A stretch of 64,000 nucleotides of DNA, taken from contig NZ_JAGEPF010000018.1 of NCBI RefSeq assembly GCF_017573465.1, positions 186,001-250,000 on the forward strand, given 5' to 3'. The translations under genes and the position numbers were made by a program. Within the stretch, counting starts at the first letter, position 1; every line of letters starts with the position of its first letter. The notes beneath the pieces were generated by a model. That model was not told the origin of the DNA and made no database searches. It saw nothing but the letters and a program-made list of their open reading frames with translations. Origin of the DNA: Actinomadura violacea. Lineage in GTDB: Bacteria > Actinomycetota > Actinomycetes > Streptosporangiales > Streptosporangiaceae. Positions 16,500 through 24,894 of this stretch are shown in pieces.

Positions 16500-17516
16500 T
16501 CACGCCACCTGCTTCTTGCCTTGCCGCAGATCGGTGACGTAACTGGCCTTCATGCGGCCGGTCCGCGCGACGTCGGCGTTGCTCCACGCCGGGCCGTGCA
16601 CACCGTTCATCAGATCCAGCGCCACCTCGTCGCGGACCCGGCCCGCGGCCTTCCAGACCGCCTTCAGCCGCCGGTGCTCCTCGGCGGTGTCGCGCACGAA
16701 CTGGGCGACCTCGGGCTCCGGCTTGGCGACCAGCTCTCGGTACATGGTCTGCAGCTCGTCCATGTTGCCGCGCGCGATGATGTCGTCCCAGTCGACCGTC
16801 TCCGGCGGCACCTGCATCGAGGCAGGCATGGGCCTGAGCGCGTCCTGGAAACTCGACCGGTCCAGCAGAGCCGCCCGATAGCAGTTCGCCTGGATGTCCC
16901 AGCCCTTGTCCTTGTGCTGGAAGTGCAGCACCGCGAGCCCAGCGTTGCGGGGGTGCCGCAACGCATCGGCCTTCTCCCGCGCCTTGCGGGCCATCTCGCC
17001 GGCCTCGGCGAGCCGGGTCGCCGGGTTGTTGATGGAGGACAGCTTCGCCTCCACCTCCGCCTGCTCGCGGACGCGGCGCGCGGCCTCCCAGACCGCCGTC
17101 TCCTGCACGTACTCCCGGGCGGCGGCGTGCAGGAACTCGGCGACCTCGTCCTCCGGCTTGCCGACCAGCCTGCGGTACACGGTCTGGAGACCGTCCATCT
17201 CGCCGCGCGCGGCGACCTCGCCCCAGTCGACCGTGTTCGCCGGCGCCTTCATCGTGTCGGGCAGCCGCTCCAGCACCTCACGGAAGGTGAACCGGTCCAG
17301 CAGGGCCGCCCGGTAGCACTTCGACTTCCCCCACCCCGCGTTCCGGTGCTGGAAGTACAGGACCGCCAGCGCGGCGTCCCGGTGGTGCAGCGCCGCGTCG
17401 GCCTTCGCGCGCGACCTGCGGACCGTCTTGCGCGCCTCGGCGAGCCGGTCTGCCGGGACGGCGATGCCGGTCAGCCTCTCCCAGGTGCGCTCGTCGTACT
17501 CGTTCTCGTCTGTCAT
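16500..17516 (-). CDS. Internally duplicated helical protein with C-terminal HTH-like end
   Basis: 338 aa. Two homologous halves of ~140 residues are visible: the segments around LHHRDAALAVLYFQHRN and LRHPRNAGLAVLHFQHKD match, as do CYRAALLDRFTF and CYRAALLDRSSF, and DWGEVAARGEMDGLQT and DWDDIIARGNMDELQT. After the second repeat the C-terminus reads WSNADVARTGRMKASYVTDLRQGKK, like the last helices of an HTH domain. Each repeat may be a winged-helix-like binding unit. A DNA- or sigma-binding regulator is plausible. Its own early-type promoter lies upstream. Confidence 0.6.
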   Translation of the reverse strand: MTDENEYDERTWERLTGIAVPADRLAEARKTVRRSRAKADAALHHRDAALAVLYFQHRNAGWGKSKCYRAALLDRFTFREVLERLPDTMKAPANTVDWGEVAARGEMDGLQTVYRRLVGKPEDEVAEFLHAAAREYVQETAVWEAARRVREQAEVEAKLSSINNPATRLAEAGEMARKAREKADALRHPRNAGLAVLHFQHKDKGWDIQANCYRAALLDRSSFQDALRPMPASMQVPPETVDWDDIIARGNMDELQTMYRELVAKPEPEVAQFVRDTAEEHRRLKAVWKAAGRVRDEVALDLMNGVHGPAWSNADVARTGRMKASYVTDLRQGKKQVA

Positions 17517-17556
17517 CGTTTCCCTCCTCTCTGTTCCTCGGGGTCGACCGCCCCTA

Positions 17557-17580
17557 ACTGTAGGGCCGGTTAACGCCCGC
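17557..17580 (-). promoter_or_regulatory. Early-type promoter core (variant)
   Basis: GTTAACCGGCCC followed by TACAGT on the minus strand matches the spacer-plus-minus-10 part of the early-type promoter; the -35 region (AGGTGC-like) is poor. No leader hairpin is obvious. It would drive the duplicated helical protein gene. Confidence 0.4.
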
Positions 17581-17597
17581 ACCTAGCTTCTTGATCG

Positions 17598-18245
17598 TTA
17601 GTTCTCGAGCAGCTCGACCCGCACGGACGCCACTTCGATGCCGGGCACCGGCGCGATCTCCACCCGGTTGTCGTCGAGCACCACGGCGGCCAGATGCCCC
17701 ACCGAGGCGCCCGACGGCGTCTTGCACACCACCCGCACGTCGGGGGTGCCGAGCCCGTGCTCGACCAGCAGCAGTCCGTCCGGGCCCGGCCGCGCGGCCA
17801 ACTCCACCGCTCGGCCCGGCTCGGGCGGCTGCTCGGCGCGCGCCTCCTGGTCCGCGGCGTTGACCAGGGTTCGGCAGGCGTACGCCAGCGTGTCCTCGGC
17901 CTCCACCGGGTCTCCGTCGCGGTACTCGGCCAGCAGCATCGCCAGGGAGGCCCCGACGACCGCACTCCGGCTCCACTGGACGGTGACCGGGCCAAGGAGC
18001 CGCCGCCGTGCCGCGCGCTCGCGCGCGTCGGCGCCCGGGGGCGGCGCGTTCCAGCCGTCCGGCCGCTCCCGGGCGGGCAGCGCGTCGACTGCGGCGACCA
18101 GGTCCCGCGCCGCCGCCGTCATGTGCTCGGCGGCGTCCTTGGCGTCGCCGGCGTCGCGCTCGGTCTCCTCCAGGTCGCCGGCGACGATGTGCAGCGCCGC
18201 GGCGGTGACGCGGTTGCGCAGCACGCTGATGGGGGTGGTGCTCAT
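17598..18245 (-). CDS. Phage hypothetical protein
   Basis: 215 aa, unrecognised. The N-terminal ~60 residues form an acidic amphipathic helix, followed by a second helical part (VVGASLAMLLAEY) and a beta-rich C-terminus from ~165. The ATG overlaps the upstream stop codon (ATGA), so it is the second gene of that operon. Confidence 0.65.
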   Translation of the reverse strand: MSTTPISVLRNRVTAAALHIVAGDLEETERDAGDAKDAAEHMTAAARDLVAAVDALPARERPDGWNAPPPGADARERAARRRLLGPVTVQWSRSAVVGASLAMLLAEYRDGDPVEAEDTLAYACRTLVNAADQEARAEQPPEPGRAVELAARPGPDGLLLVEHGLGTPDVRVVCKTPSGASVGHLAAVVLDDNRVEIAPVPGIEVASVRVELLEN

Positions 18246-19147
18246 CCGATTCCCTTCTTGCGGTCGGCGCCGACCGCGTTGATGACGTCGGCGTCCAGCG
18301 CCGAGTGGAGCACCGCGCCGCCCGCCGTGCAGATCGACCCGGCGGTGCGGCCTTGTTCGACGAGCGTCTTGGCGGCGCCCGGCCGGAACCCCTCCTCGGC
18401 CACCAGGTGGGCGACCAGATCGTCCGCCGTCTCGAACACCGGCGTGATCGGCGCCCCCTCGGTGACGCTCTCCCAGAGCTGCCAGCCGTCACCGGCGGGC
18501 GGCTCGGTGGGCCGCCACGCCTTCGCCTCGGCGCGCTGCCCCGGGTACGCCTCCACGTGGCCGTCCCCGCCGCAGGTGGCGCACGCGTAGGCGACGCCCT
18601 CCCGCACGCAGCGGGCCTTGATGACGACGCGGGCGTTCATGCTGTCGTGTCCCATGCCTCGCAGCGACCAGGCGTTGACCTGCTCGGCGGTCAGCGCGGC
18701 GGGCGGGTCCTTCGGCTGCCACCCGCCCCCGGCGCCGCGGTCGTGGGTGAGTTCCGTGAGCCGCCCGGCCGCGACCAGCGCGTCCACGTCCTCCTGGGCG
18801 AGGTGGTGGCACCACATGGAGTTGAACAGCGCTCCGAGCCGGGCCGCCTCCCGGCAGATGGCGAACTCGTCGGCGCCGTAGTAGTCGGGGGCCTGGGCGA
18901 TGTGCAGTTCAGCGAGCGCCCGCACCTGCGGGGTCGCCGGGGTCAGCAGCGTCGACCCCGTCACGGCCGGGTGGAACGGGATCTTCCCGTGCCACAGGTC
19001 GAACAGGTACTCCCCGCTCGGCGACAAGCCGTGCTCACAGTCGGGGCAGGAGTCCGGCAGCAGGTGGTCGGGCGTCAGGTACCCCTGCCACCGCTGGTCC
19101 AGCGGCCAGACGAAGTCGACTGGCACCCGCTTCACTTCCCTGCTCAT
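18242..19147 (-). CDS. Actinophage-type protein with two zinc-knuckle-like CxxC sites
   Basis: 301 aa. Contains CPDCEHG near residue 34 and CATCGGDGH near 185; the latter resembles a DnaJ-type zinc knuckle, and is followed by EAYPGQRAEAKAW. Proteins of this shape are widespread in Streptomyces phages, without known function as far as I can say. It has a complete early-type promoter and leader hairpin of its own, with AAGGAG before the ATG. Confidence 0.7.
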   Translation of the reverse strand: MSREVKRVPVDFVWPLDQRWQGYLTPDHLLPDSCPDCEHGLSPSGEYLFDLWHGKIPFHPAVTGSTLLTPATPQVRALAELHIAQAPDYYGADEFAICREAARLGALFNSMWCHHLAQEDVDALVAAGRLTELTHDRGAGGGWQPKDPPAALTAEQVNAWSLRGMGHDSMNARVVIKARCVREGVAYACATCGGDGHVEAYPGQRAEAKAWRPTEPPAGDGWQLWESVTEGAPITPVFETADDLVAHLVAEEGFRPGAAKTLVEQGRTAGSICTAGGAVLHSALDADVINAVGADRKKGIG

Positions 19148-19947
19148 GTCCGGCTCCTTGCGTCGGGGCCCGGGTGCTTCAACCGGGCCTCCCGCATATT
19201 GTGGGGTCGGTTAACATCATCTGGCAAGGGGGCAGGCCGCCTGGGCTGGTCTTTGCGCTGCTCACGGCCACCGCACAGCGGGCACCGGTCGGTCCGCCGG
19301 AACGACGCGCACCCCTCGTGATGGGTGCCGTGTCGCGTCAGCAGATGCAGCTGGAAGGCGTTCCACGCGCCGCCCTCGTGCAACGCCACCTGCTCCTGCG
19401 GCTCGAACCCGGCGTGGGGGTGCGGGATGACGCACCGCACGGAGTGGTTCCCGACGCCGGAGTGGGCGCCGGCGACGCCGACGAGCATCCCCCCGACCCA
19501 GAACTCCGGCGTCTCGGTGTGCATCCGCGCCGTCTCGATCCCCTCGACCGACTCCCAGCGCCGCACCATGTGCCCGGCGACAGGGGCGAGCTGGCCACCA
19601 GACCAGCCCAGCCAGCCGTTCACCTTGTCGACGGCCGCCACCACCCCGCCCGTTGCGATCGCGGCACACACCGGCTCAGCGAGCGGCCGCATCCCGTCCA
19701 CCGGCAGCCCGTGGCAGTCGCGGCGCGCGACCTCCACGCACCCGCCGCACGGCACCTGCTCGATGCCGGGGCCCTCGGTGCCGCCCCACAGCACCCCGCC
19801 GTCGGCGAGCCGCAGCCCGCACAGCGCGTCACCGTGCGCCATGTCCTCGGTCTGCGGCACCAGGTGCACGGTGTACCCGGTGCGCGCGTACACCTGCAAC
19901 GTCGCCAGCGACGCGGCGGCCAGCGGCCCGGCCAGGCCGTCCATCAC
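19144..19947 (-). CDS. Cys/His-containing hypothetical protein whose 3' end overlaps a promoter
   Basis: 267 aa, start supported by GAGGAGG. It has CGGC near residue 67, a glycine-rich centre and a late HHEGCASF plus RCPLCGG, so zinc binding is likely. The last ~35 codons run through the early-type promoter and leader hairpin of the next gene and end in its ATGA start. Either the coding region tolerates the control elements or the functional protein ends earlier. No function recognised. Confidence 0.6.
   Translation of the reverse strand: MMDGLAGPLAAASLATLQVYARTGYTVHLVPQTEDMAHGDALCGLRLADGGVLWGGTEGPGIEQVPCGGCVEVARRDCHGLPVDGMRPLAEPVCAAIATGGVVAAVDKVNGWLGWSGGQLAPVAGHMVRRWESVEGIETARMHTETPEFWVGGMLVGVAGAHSGVGNHSVRCVIPHPHAGFEPQEQVALHEGGAWNAFQLHLLTRHGTHHEGCASFRRTDRCPLCGGREQRKDQPRRPAPLPDDVNRPHNMREARLKHPGPDARSRT
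19167..19227 (-). promoter_or_regulatory. Early-type promoter with leader hairpin
   Basis: TTGCCA (19222-19227), an 18-bp spacer containing GTTAACCGACCC, and CACAAT (19198-19203) on the minus strand. The leader hairpin GGCCCGG/CCGGGCC (19167-19189, loop TTGAAGCAC) is followed by AAGGAG and the ATG at 19147. Confidence 0.7.
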
Positions 19948-19985
19948 ACTGCCTCCTCACGGGTGGTCCAGCCGCCTGACATGCG

Positions 19986-20336
19986 CTAGTCCTCCTTGGG
20001 CTTGTTGTCGGGGTGGACGTTGTCGAGCCGGACGCCGTCCGGTGCGTCGACCGTCAGCAGCACCGAGGGGGACGGGGTGCCGTCGTAGCCCTTCTGCTGC
20101 TCGAAGCGGATCGGCCAGTCGGGCAGCGGAATCGTCTCGTCGACCTGCCCGACGGAGACGTGCCAGCAGCCGTCGAAGAAGACGTGGACGCGCATGGCGC
20201 CGCCGGGCGCGAGCGGCCCGCCGGGGGCGATCAGATCGCCGTGCCACACCTCGCCGTAGGAGCCGAACTCGTCGACGCCGGGGCACCCGTCGACCTCCAC
20301 CAGGTCGTCGGACGAGCCGTAGAACGTGACTTTCAT
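19986..20336 (-). CDS. Beta-rich phage hypothetical protein
   Basis: 116 aa, probably all beta (MKVTFYGSSDDLVEV, AMRVHVFFDGCWHVSV). Its ATG overlaps the previous stop (ATGA). Function unknown. Confidence 0.65.
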   Translation of the reverse strand: MKVTFYGSSDDLVEVDGCPGVDEFGSYGEVWHGDLIAPGGPLAPGGAMRVHVFFDGCWHVSVGQVDETIPLPDWPIRFEQQKGYDGTPSPSVLLTVDAPDGVRLDNVHPDNKPKED

Positions 20337-20518
20337 GCGATGGGCCCCTTCGGGATCGCCGGGCAGCGGTGGTCGAGCGCGGTGCCCACAAGGACACTCA
20401 GGTCGTCGCCGTGCTCGATGGTGCAGACGACCGTTCCGCAGGGGACGTGGATCAGCGGCGGGTCGTCGTAGGCGTCACCGGCGGGTCCGATGCGGTACGC
20501 CTCGGGCAGGACGCTCAC
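20333..20518 (-). CDS. Small phage hypothetical protein
   Basis: 61 aa from a GTG that overlaps the PP-loop gene stop. Contains HVPCGTVVCTIEHGDD and a final HRCP, perhaps a single metal site. Translationally coupled to both neighbours. Confidence 0.6.
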   Translation of the reverse strand: MSVLPEAYRIGPAGDAYDDPPLIHVPCGTVVCTIEHGDDLSVLVGTALDHRCPAIPKGPIA

Positions 20519-21258
20519 GCGGCTTCCTTCCGTTGGGCCGCCTCGTGCTCGAGACGGAGTTGGGTGAGGGTGAGCGGCCGGGTCACCTTGTTCCGGGTCC
20601 GCTTGAGAATCGCGATGTCCTTGCCGAGCCGGGCCCGCATCCGGTTCTCCGCGGCCTCAGCCGCGGCGTACCGCTCGGGGAACACCTCCAGCAGCCGCTT
20701 CCATTGGCGCTGCCCGGCGCGCACGCAGGCGCCTGCGCAGTTGTTGTGCGCGAAGCCGAGGTCGTACAGGCGGGGCGGCTCGACCCCGGCGGCCCGCGCG
20801 AGGTCGAGCATCTCCGCCTTGGTCAGGTGCGGTTCGTCGCACATGGGGAACTCCACGCGCCACGGCGCCCAATTGCGGGTGATGGCCTCGCAGCGCCGCT
20901 CCTCCGACCAGTCGATCCCGACGTACAGGACCGTGTCGGCCGGGTCGCAATGCTGTTCCAGCCAGTCGCGGCACGGCTTCTGCTTGAGGTGGTGCGAGCA
21001 GGGCGCGAGCCGCGAGTTCCCCAGGAAGCTGACGTCGGCGAACACCTGGAATGGGGTGCGGCCGTCGGCTACCCGCACCGGCGCCCGGAGCGCCAGCGCC
21101 GCGGCGCTGGCGTCCAGGAACCGGTACAGGTCGCCGTCCTCAACCAGGGTGTCGGCGAACAGCAGCACCACGTCGTCGCGGCCGTGCCGCTCGATGACGC
21201 GCAGCGCGGCCGCGAACGACCCGATCCCCCCGGAGTACTTCACAACGTGCGTTGTCAC
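20515..21258 (-). CDS. PP-loop (PAPS-reductase/adenine nucleotide alpha-hydrolase-like) enzyme
   Basis: 247 aa from a GTG overlapping the upstream stop. The N-terminus has KYSGGIGSFAAAL, the SGGxxS PP-loop that binds ATP, then VLLFADTLVED. Cys residues occur at APCSHHLKQKPC and NNCAGACVRAGQ, similar to phage-encoded PAPS-reductase-like proteins and related DndC-like sulfur enzymes that hold an iron-sulfur cluster. Possible roles are sulfur transfer to DNA or RNA, or nucleotide metabolism. No other phosphorothioation genes are visible here, so the DNA modification idea is speculative. Confidence 0.72.
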   Translation of the reverse strand: MTTHVVKYSGGIGSFAAALRVIERHGRDDVVLLFADTLVEDGDLYRFLDASAAALALRAPVRVADGRTPFQVFADVSFLGNSRLAPCSHHLKQKPCRDWLEQHCDPADTVLYVGIDWSEERRCEAITRNWAPWRVEFPMCDEPHLTKAEMLDLARAAGVEPPRLYDLGFAHNNCAGACVRAGQRQWKRLLEVFPERYAAAEAAENRMRARLGKDIAILKRTRNKVTRPLTLTQLRLEHEAAQRKEAA

Positions 21259-21653
21259 GCGGCGGGCTTGCCGAGGCGGCCGGCGACGGTGTCCCAGTCG
21301 GCGACCTTCGCGTCGCCGGCCAGGTCGTCGGGCGCCTCGTCGCCGCGGACCGTGGACGCCTCGTCGGGCTCGAACGCCACCAGCCCCTTGCCGACGAGGC
21401 GGACGTTGCGGCCGGGCGCCTTGGCGGCCACCTCGGTCGTCCAGTCGGCGTCGTCGGTGTCGAGCACCTCGGCGATCCACTCGGCCAGTTCGCGCAGCTC
21501 GGCGCGGGCGGCGGCGATGGCCTCGGCCTCGTCGTGGTGGCCGCGCAGCCGCGCCACCACCTTCGGCTTCCCCTTGGGGTTGTCGGCGTCGCCGGGCCCG
21601 AACGGGGCCCGCACGACCGTCTTGAACTCGCTCACCGTGGTCTTGGTGGGCAT
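21255..21653 (-). CDS. Phage hypothetical protein upstream of PP-loop gene
   Basis: 132 aa from the ATG at 21653, preceded by AAAGGAC; the frame's upstream extension is Arg-rich noise. Starts with a basic segment and a helix rich in Ala and Glu (EAIAAARAELRELAEWI). Overlaps the PP-loop start by GTGA. Unknown function. Confidence 0.65.
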   Translation of the reverse strand: MPTKTTVSEFKTVVRAPFGPGDADNPKGKPKVVARLRGHHDEAEAIAAARAELRELAEWIAEVLDTDDADWTTEVAAKAPGRNVRLVGKGLVAFEPDEASTVRGDEAPDDLAGDAKVADWDTVAGRLGKPAA

Positions 21654-21685
21654 GGCATGTCCTTTCCTCGTGGGTCGCCGGCCGG

Positions 21686-22414
21686 TCAGCCGGCGGCGGT
21701 GTCGCCGGCCAGGGCGGCGGACGTCTTCACCTCGGGGGCGCCGGGGATGCCGGTGAACGCGGCGCGCCACGGCGCGGTCAGCGCGTCGTAGGCTTCGGCC
21801 GTCCAGCCGGGCGCGGTGTCGAGCAGGTCGCGGGCGCCGACGGCGACCATCTCGTGGCCGTACAGCTCCCAGCACGGCTCGCCCCAGGCGTGCTCCCACC
21901 ACCACCGGTCGGCGCCGTGCTTCTGCAGCGCGTCGAGCGCGTACTGGACGAGTTCCTCCAGCCCCCAGGTGTTGCCGTCGACGGCGCCGTAGTACTGGTT
22001 GGCGTGCGGGGACTCTCCGGCGTCGCCGTGCAGGTGCTCGGCGGCGAACCGGGTCATGGCGACCAGCTCGGCGCCCTGCGGGCCCAGCAGCGTCTTGAAC
22101 GGCGCGGCCCCGGTGATCTTCCAGCCGCGCGAGGAGTCGTAGGCGACGTGGCCGTCGTACTCCAGCTTCTCGACGGTGGCGCCGGGCGCCGGGACCACGG
22201 TCGCCAGACGCGGCACCGCGCGCCCGGCCACCACATCGGCGGCCTGGTAGGTGTTACCGAAGAGCATCTCCGACACCTGCACGCGCCGGGCGTCGCCGAA
22301 CGCGACCAGGTCCTTGTTGGTGACGACCGCGCGGCTGTAGACGGCCTTGACGGGGGAGACCACGATCGGGTTGTCCAGCAGCGTCGTGAAGACGCGGGGC
22401 ATGCTGTCGCTCAT
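21686..22414 (-). CDS. Phage hypothetical protein
   Basis: 242 aa, no recognised domain. It has a mixed N-terminal part (VYSRAVVTNKDLVAFGDARR), a central GDAGESPHANQYYG loop and a Trp-rich stretch (RWWWEHAWGEPCWELYG). AGGA precedes the ATG. It is the second gene of the operon that starts at 22911. Confidence 0.65.
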   Translation of the reverse strand: MSDSMPRVFTTLLDNPIVVSPVKAVYSRAVVTNKDLVAFGDARRVQVSEMLFGNTYQAADVVAGRAVPRLATVVPAPGATVEKLEYDGHVAYDSSRGWKITGAAPFKTLLGPQGAELVAMTRFAAEHLHGDAGESPHANQYYGAVDGNTWGLEELVQYALDALQKHGADRWWWEHAWGEPCWELYGHEMVAVGARDLLDTAPGWTAEAYDALTAPWRAAFTGIPGAPEVKTSAALAGDTAAG

Positions 22415-22509
22415 GGGGCTCAGTCCTGTTCTGGCTGGTGGGAATGGGACTGGCCGGGCGGCGCGGCGATCGGCTCACGCGGCCCGGCCAGGGCTCATCT
22501 GAGGGGCCG

Positions 22510-22911
22510 TTACCGGTCCCCGTACAGCAGGCGGTCCAGGGCGTCGGACACCATCACGCGCTGCATCTCGGCGGCGGCGGTGTCGGGGTCCGAGCAGGCG
22601 AGGTCGGGCGCGATCTCGTACCACGGCAGCTCGCCGCGCTCGATGTCCTGCTCCCGCTCCACCTGGTCGCAGAAGTCGTCGAACGCCTCGCGGCGCACGT
22701 TCTTGGGCAGGTACGGGGAGACGCGCCGCGCGGCCTTGCGCCATGCCTTGTCGTACGCCTCGGGGTCCTCGATGACCCGCTCCGCGAGGTCCCGCAGGAC
22801 CACGGCGGCGGGGCGCCGGTCCCAGAGCAGGGCGTTGCGCAGGCGCCGCGCCCGGTTCTGCAGCGGCGCGGCGGCGGTGGGCAGGCGGCGTGCGGCGGCG
22901 GTAGCGGACAT
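22510..22911 (-). CDS. Small helical phage protein
   Basis: 133 aa, basic N-terminus then charged helices (AERVIEDPEAYDKAWRKAARR, in part). First gene after an early-type promoter and leader hairpin, with AAGGAG before the ATG. Function unknown. Confidence 0.65.
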   Translation of the reverse strand: MSATAAARRLPTAAAPLQNRARRLRNALLWDRRPAAVVLRDLAERVIEDPEAYDKAWRKAARRVSPYLPKNVRREAFDDFCDQVEREQDIERGELPWYEIAPDLACSDPDTAAAEMQRVMVSDALDRLLYGDR

Positions 22912-22931
22912 AAGGCGTCTCCTTGAATCCC

Positions 22932-22991
22932 GCCCCGGGTGCTCTCCCGGGGCAACACCTTCAATGTATGGTCGGTTAACGTTCGTCGCAA
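22932..22991 (-). promoter_or_regulatory. Early-type promoter with leader hairpin
   Basis: TTGCGA (22986-22991), a 17-bp spacer containing GTTAACCGACC, and TACATT (22963-22968) on the minus strand. The leader hairpin has an 8-bp stem (GCCCCGGG/CCCGGGGC, 22932-22953), with GAGCAC at the loop-stem junction, then AAGGAG. Confidence 0.72.
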
Positions 22992-23040
22992 GGGTCGCGG
23001 CAGGATTTTTTCCGTGGCGTGCCCCCTTTCACCTGCTCGG

Positions 23041-23068
23041 ACGATGCCAGGCGCGGCCGGTTACCGTC
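23041..23068 (-). promoter_or_regulatory. Late-type promoter motif downstream of methyltransferase gene
   Basis: GACGGTAAC followed, 16 bp after GACGGT, by CATCGT. It begins right after the TGA of the C5-methyltransferase gene, with the usual GGCCGC in front. It would give a second promoter to the operon starting at 22911. Confidence 0.4.
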
Positions 23069-23074
23069 GCGGCC

Positions 23075-24832
23075 TCACGCGGCGCAGCCGACCACAGGGC
23101 CGCTGTCTTGCGGGGTGTGGATGACGGCGCGCAATCGCTCCCCGATCCACTTGCCGACCGCCGGCGACACCGCGTTGCCGTACCCGTCCACCTGGTTGCG
23201 GGCCGACCCCCACACCACGAACGTGCCTTCGTAGCCGGGGAAGGACACGTCGAACCCGCAGCCGCGGCCCACCTCGTGCGGGCCCATCATGCGGAAGTAG
23301 CACTCGTCCAGCGGGATGTCGTCGAGCTGCGCCCGCCACTGCGCCATCAGCAGCGCCGTGGTGTCGCGGGCGGTGAGGGTGCCGAGCGGGTCGCTCAGCG
23401 GGTGCGGCGCCGTGGCGTCACCGGCCGAGCCGTTCTGCTTGAACCAGCCGGCGGCGCTGAGCACGCCGGGGATCTGGTCGGAGGTGACGGTCGGCATTGC
23501 CTCGCCGTGCGCCACCGGCCGCGTGTTCTTGCGGAAGGGGATGACGCCGGACGACACCACGGCGAGCGTCTCCGAGCCGACCTGGGTGGGCAGCGGCGTG
23601 TCGGCGCCGCGCGGGCCGCCCTGGTAGTTGTCGACGGCCAGCAGGATCGCCTTCTCGTGCGTGGCCGTGACGGTGTCCATCGGCCGCCCGATGTGCTGCC
23701 CGTCGCCGTTGTGGCGGTGCGCGGCGATGACGGCGCCGGTGGACAGCAGCGCGGTCTCCTGCTGGCTGGTCTGCGTCGACATGGGCCGCCACAAATGCCG
23801 CTCGGACCCGTGCGTGGCCTTGGCGGGCATGAGGACCGCGGGGAATCGGGAGAACCGTTGACGGCAGCGCTCAGCGCGCGCCAGCGTCGTCGCCGCCAGC
23901 GGCCGTGCCCGGTCGCCGATGCGGGTGCCGAGGTCGGACAGGTCCAGCGCGGCCAGCGACGGCGTCATCGGCGGCACCACCGGCCGGTAGCAGCTCGGGC
24001 ACCGGTACTCGTACTGCTTGCCGTACCGCACCGTCCCGGTCGGCGGGATGTGCGTCTTCCATGACCACACCGCCTCCACGTTCTTGTCGCAGTGGCGGCA
24101 CCACGACACCGGCCGGTGCTCCAGGTCGGGGGCGCGCATCGACCGGTCCCAGAACACGATGTAGAGCCGGTCACGCGACTGCGGGACCCCGAAGAACTGG
24201 GAGTTCAGGTACAGCACCTTGTGCTCGTAGCCGAGCACCCCGAACTGCTTGAGCCACCACCGGTAGGTGGACCCGTTGCCGACCTTGCGGCGGCCGGGGA
24301 CGGCCAGGCCCCACGACGTCAGCTCGGTGGTGCATTCGACGAGGATCATCCGGGGGTGGTGCTTGGCGGCGTAGTGCAGCACGCAGGAGGCCGTTGCGCG
24401 GTCCCGTTCGGACCGGGTGACCCGCTCGTCGTAGTCGGGGTCCTCCAGGTCGAACAGCGTCTCGCCGCGTTCGTACGCCTTGATCGTGTTGGCCTGCGAA
24501 TGATTGGTACAACTGATTCCGGCGACGAGCAGGTCCGCGGGTGGCAGGTCGCGGGCGGAGTGGTAGTCGGACGCGTCGGGGTTGACCAGGTCGGCGATCC
24601 AGTGCTCGGTGTCGGGGTGGTTCGCCTCGTGGATCTCCACCTTGTAGTCGTTGTGGTTCGCCGCCATGATCACGGTGAACCCGGCGGCCTTGATGCCGTC
24701 GGTGAGCCCGCCGAACCCGGAGAACAGGTCGACGGCCACGATCTCGTCGTGCTTGAACCGGCGGTGCCGGACGGCCGGGCGGTGAACGGCGACGCGGCGC
24801 GGCCTGGTCTTGGTCTTGGTCTTGGTGGGCAT
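23075..24832 (-). CDS. Phage DNA cytosine-5 methyltransferase with atypical motif IV
   Basis: 585 aa. Transfers methyl groups from S-adenosylmethionine to cytosine in DNA. Motif I is DLFSGFGGL (~35-43). Motif IV reads GISCTNHS instead of the usual PCQ, with the catalytic Cys108 kept. Motif VI is VECTTE rather than ENV, motif VIII is QSRDRLYIVF, and the C-terminus has YGNAVSPAVG (motif X). An insert carries CRHC and CPSC pairs, a likely zinc ribbon, before a target-recognition region. The start ATG at 24832 opens a basic KTKTKTRPRR tail. Without a cognate nuclease, it probably protects phage DNA from host restriction. Confidence 0.85.
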   Translation of the reverse strand: MPTKTKTKTRPRRVAVHRPAVRHRRFKHDEIVAVDLFSGFGGLTDGIKAAGFTVIMAANHNDYKVEIHEANHPDTEHWIADLVNPDASDYHSARDLPPADLLVAGISCTNHSQANTIKAYERGETLFDLEDPDYDERVTRSERDRATASCVLHYAAKHHPRMILVECTTELTSWGLAVPGRRKVGNGSTYRWWLKQFGVLGYEHKVLYLNSQFFGVPQSRDRLYIVFWDRSMRAPDLEHRPVSWCRHCDKNVEAVWSWKTHIPPTGTVRYGKQYEYRCPSCYRPVVPPMTPSLAALDLSDLGTRIGDRARPLAATTLARAERCRQRFSRFPAVLMPAKATHGSERHLWRPMSTQTSQQETALLSTGAVIAAHRHNGDGQHIGRPMDTVTATHEKAILLAVDNYQGGPRGADTPLPTQVGSETLAVVSSGVIPFRKNTRPVAHGEAMPTVTSDQIPGVLSAAGWFKQNGSAGDATAPHPLSDPLGTLTARDTTALLMAQWRAQLDDIPLDECYFRMMGPHEVGRGCGFDVSFPGYEGTFVVWGSARNQVDGYGNAVSPAVGKWIGERLRAVIHTPQDSGPVVGCAA

Positions 24833-24894
24833 GGTGGGGTTCCTTCGCAGGTGGTGCCGATGCGGGTTTGCCGTGCGAGTGGGGAGCCTCCCCG

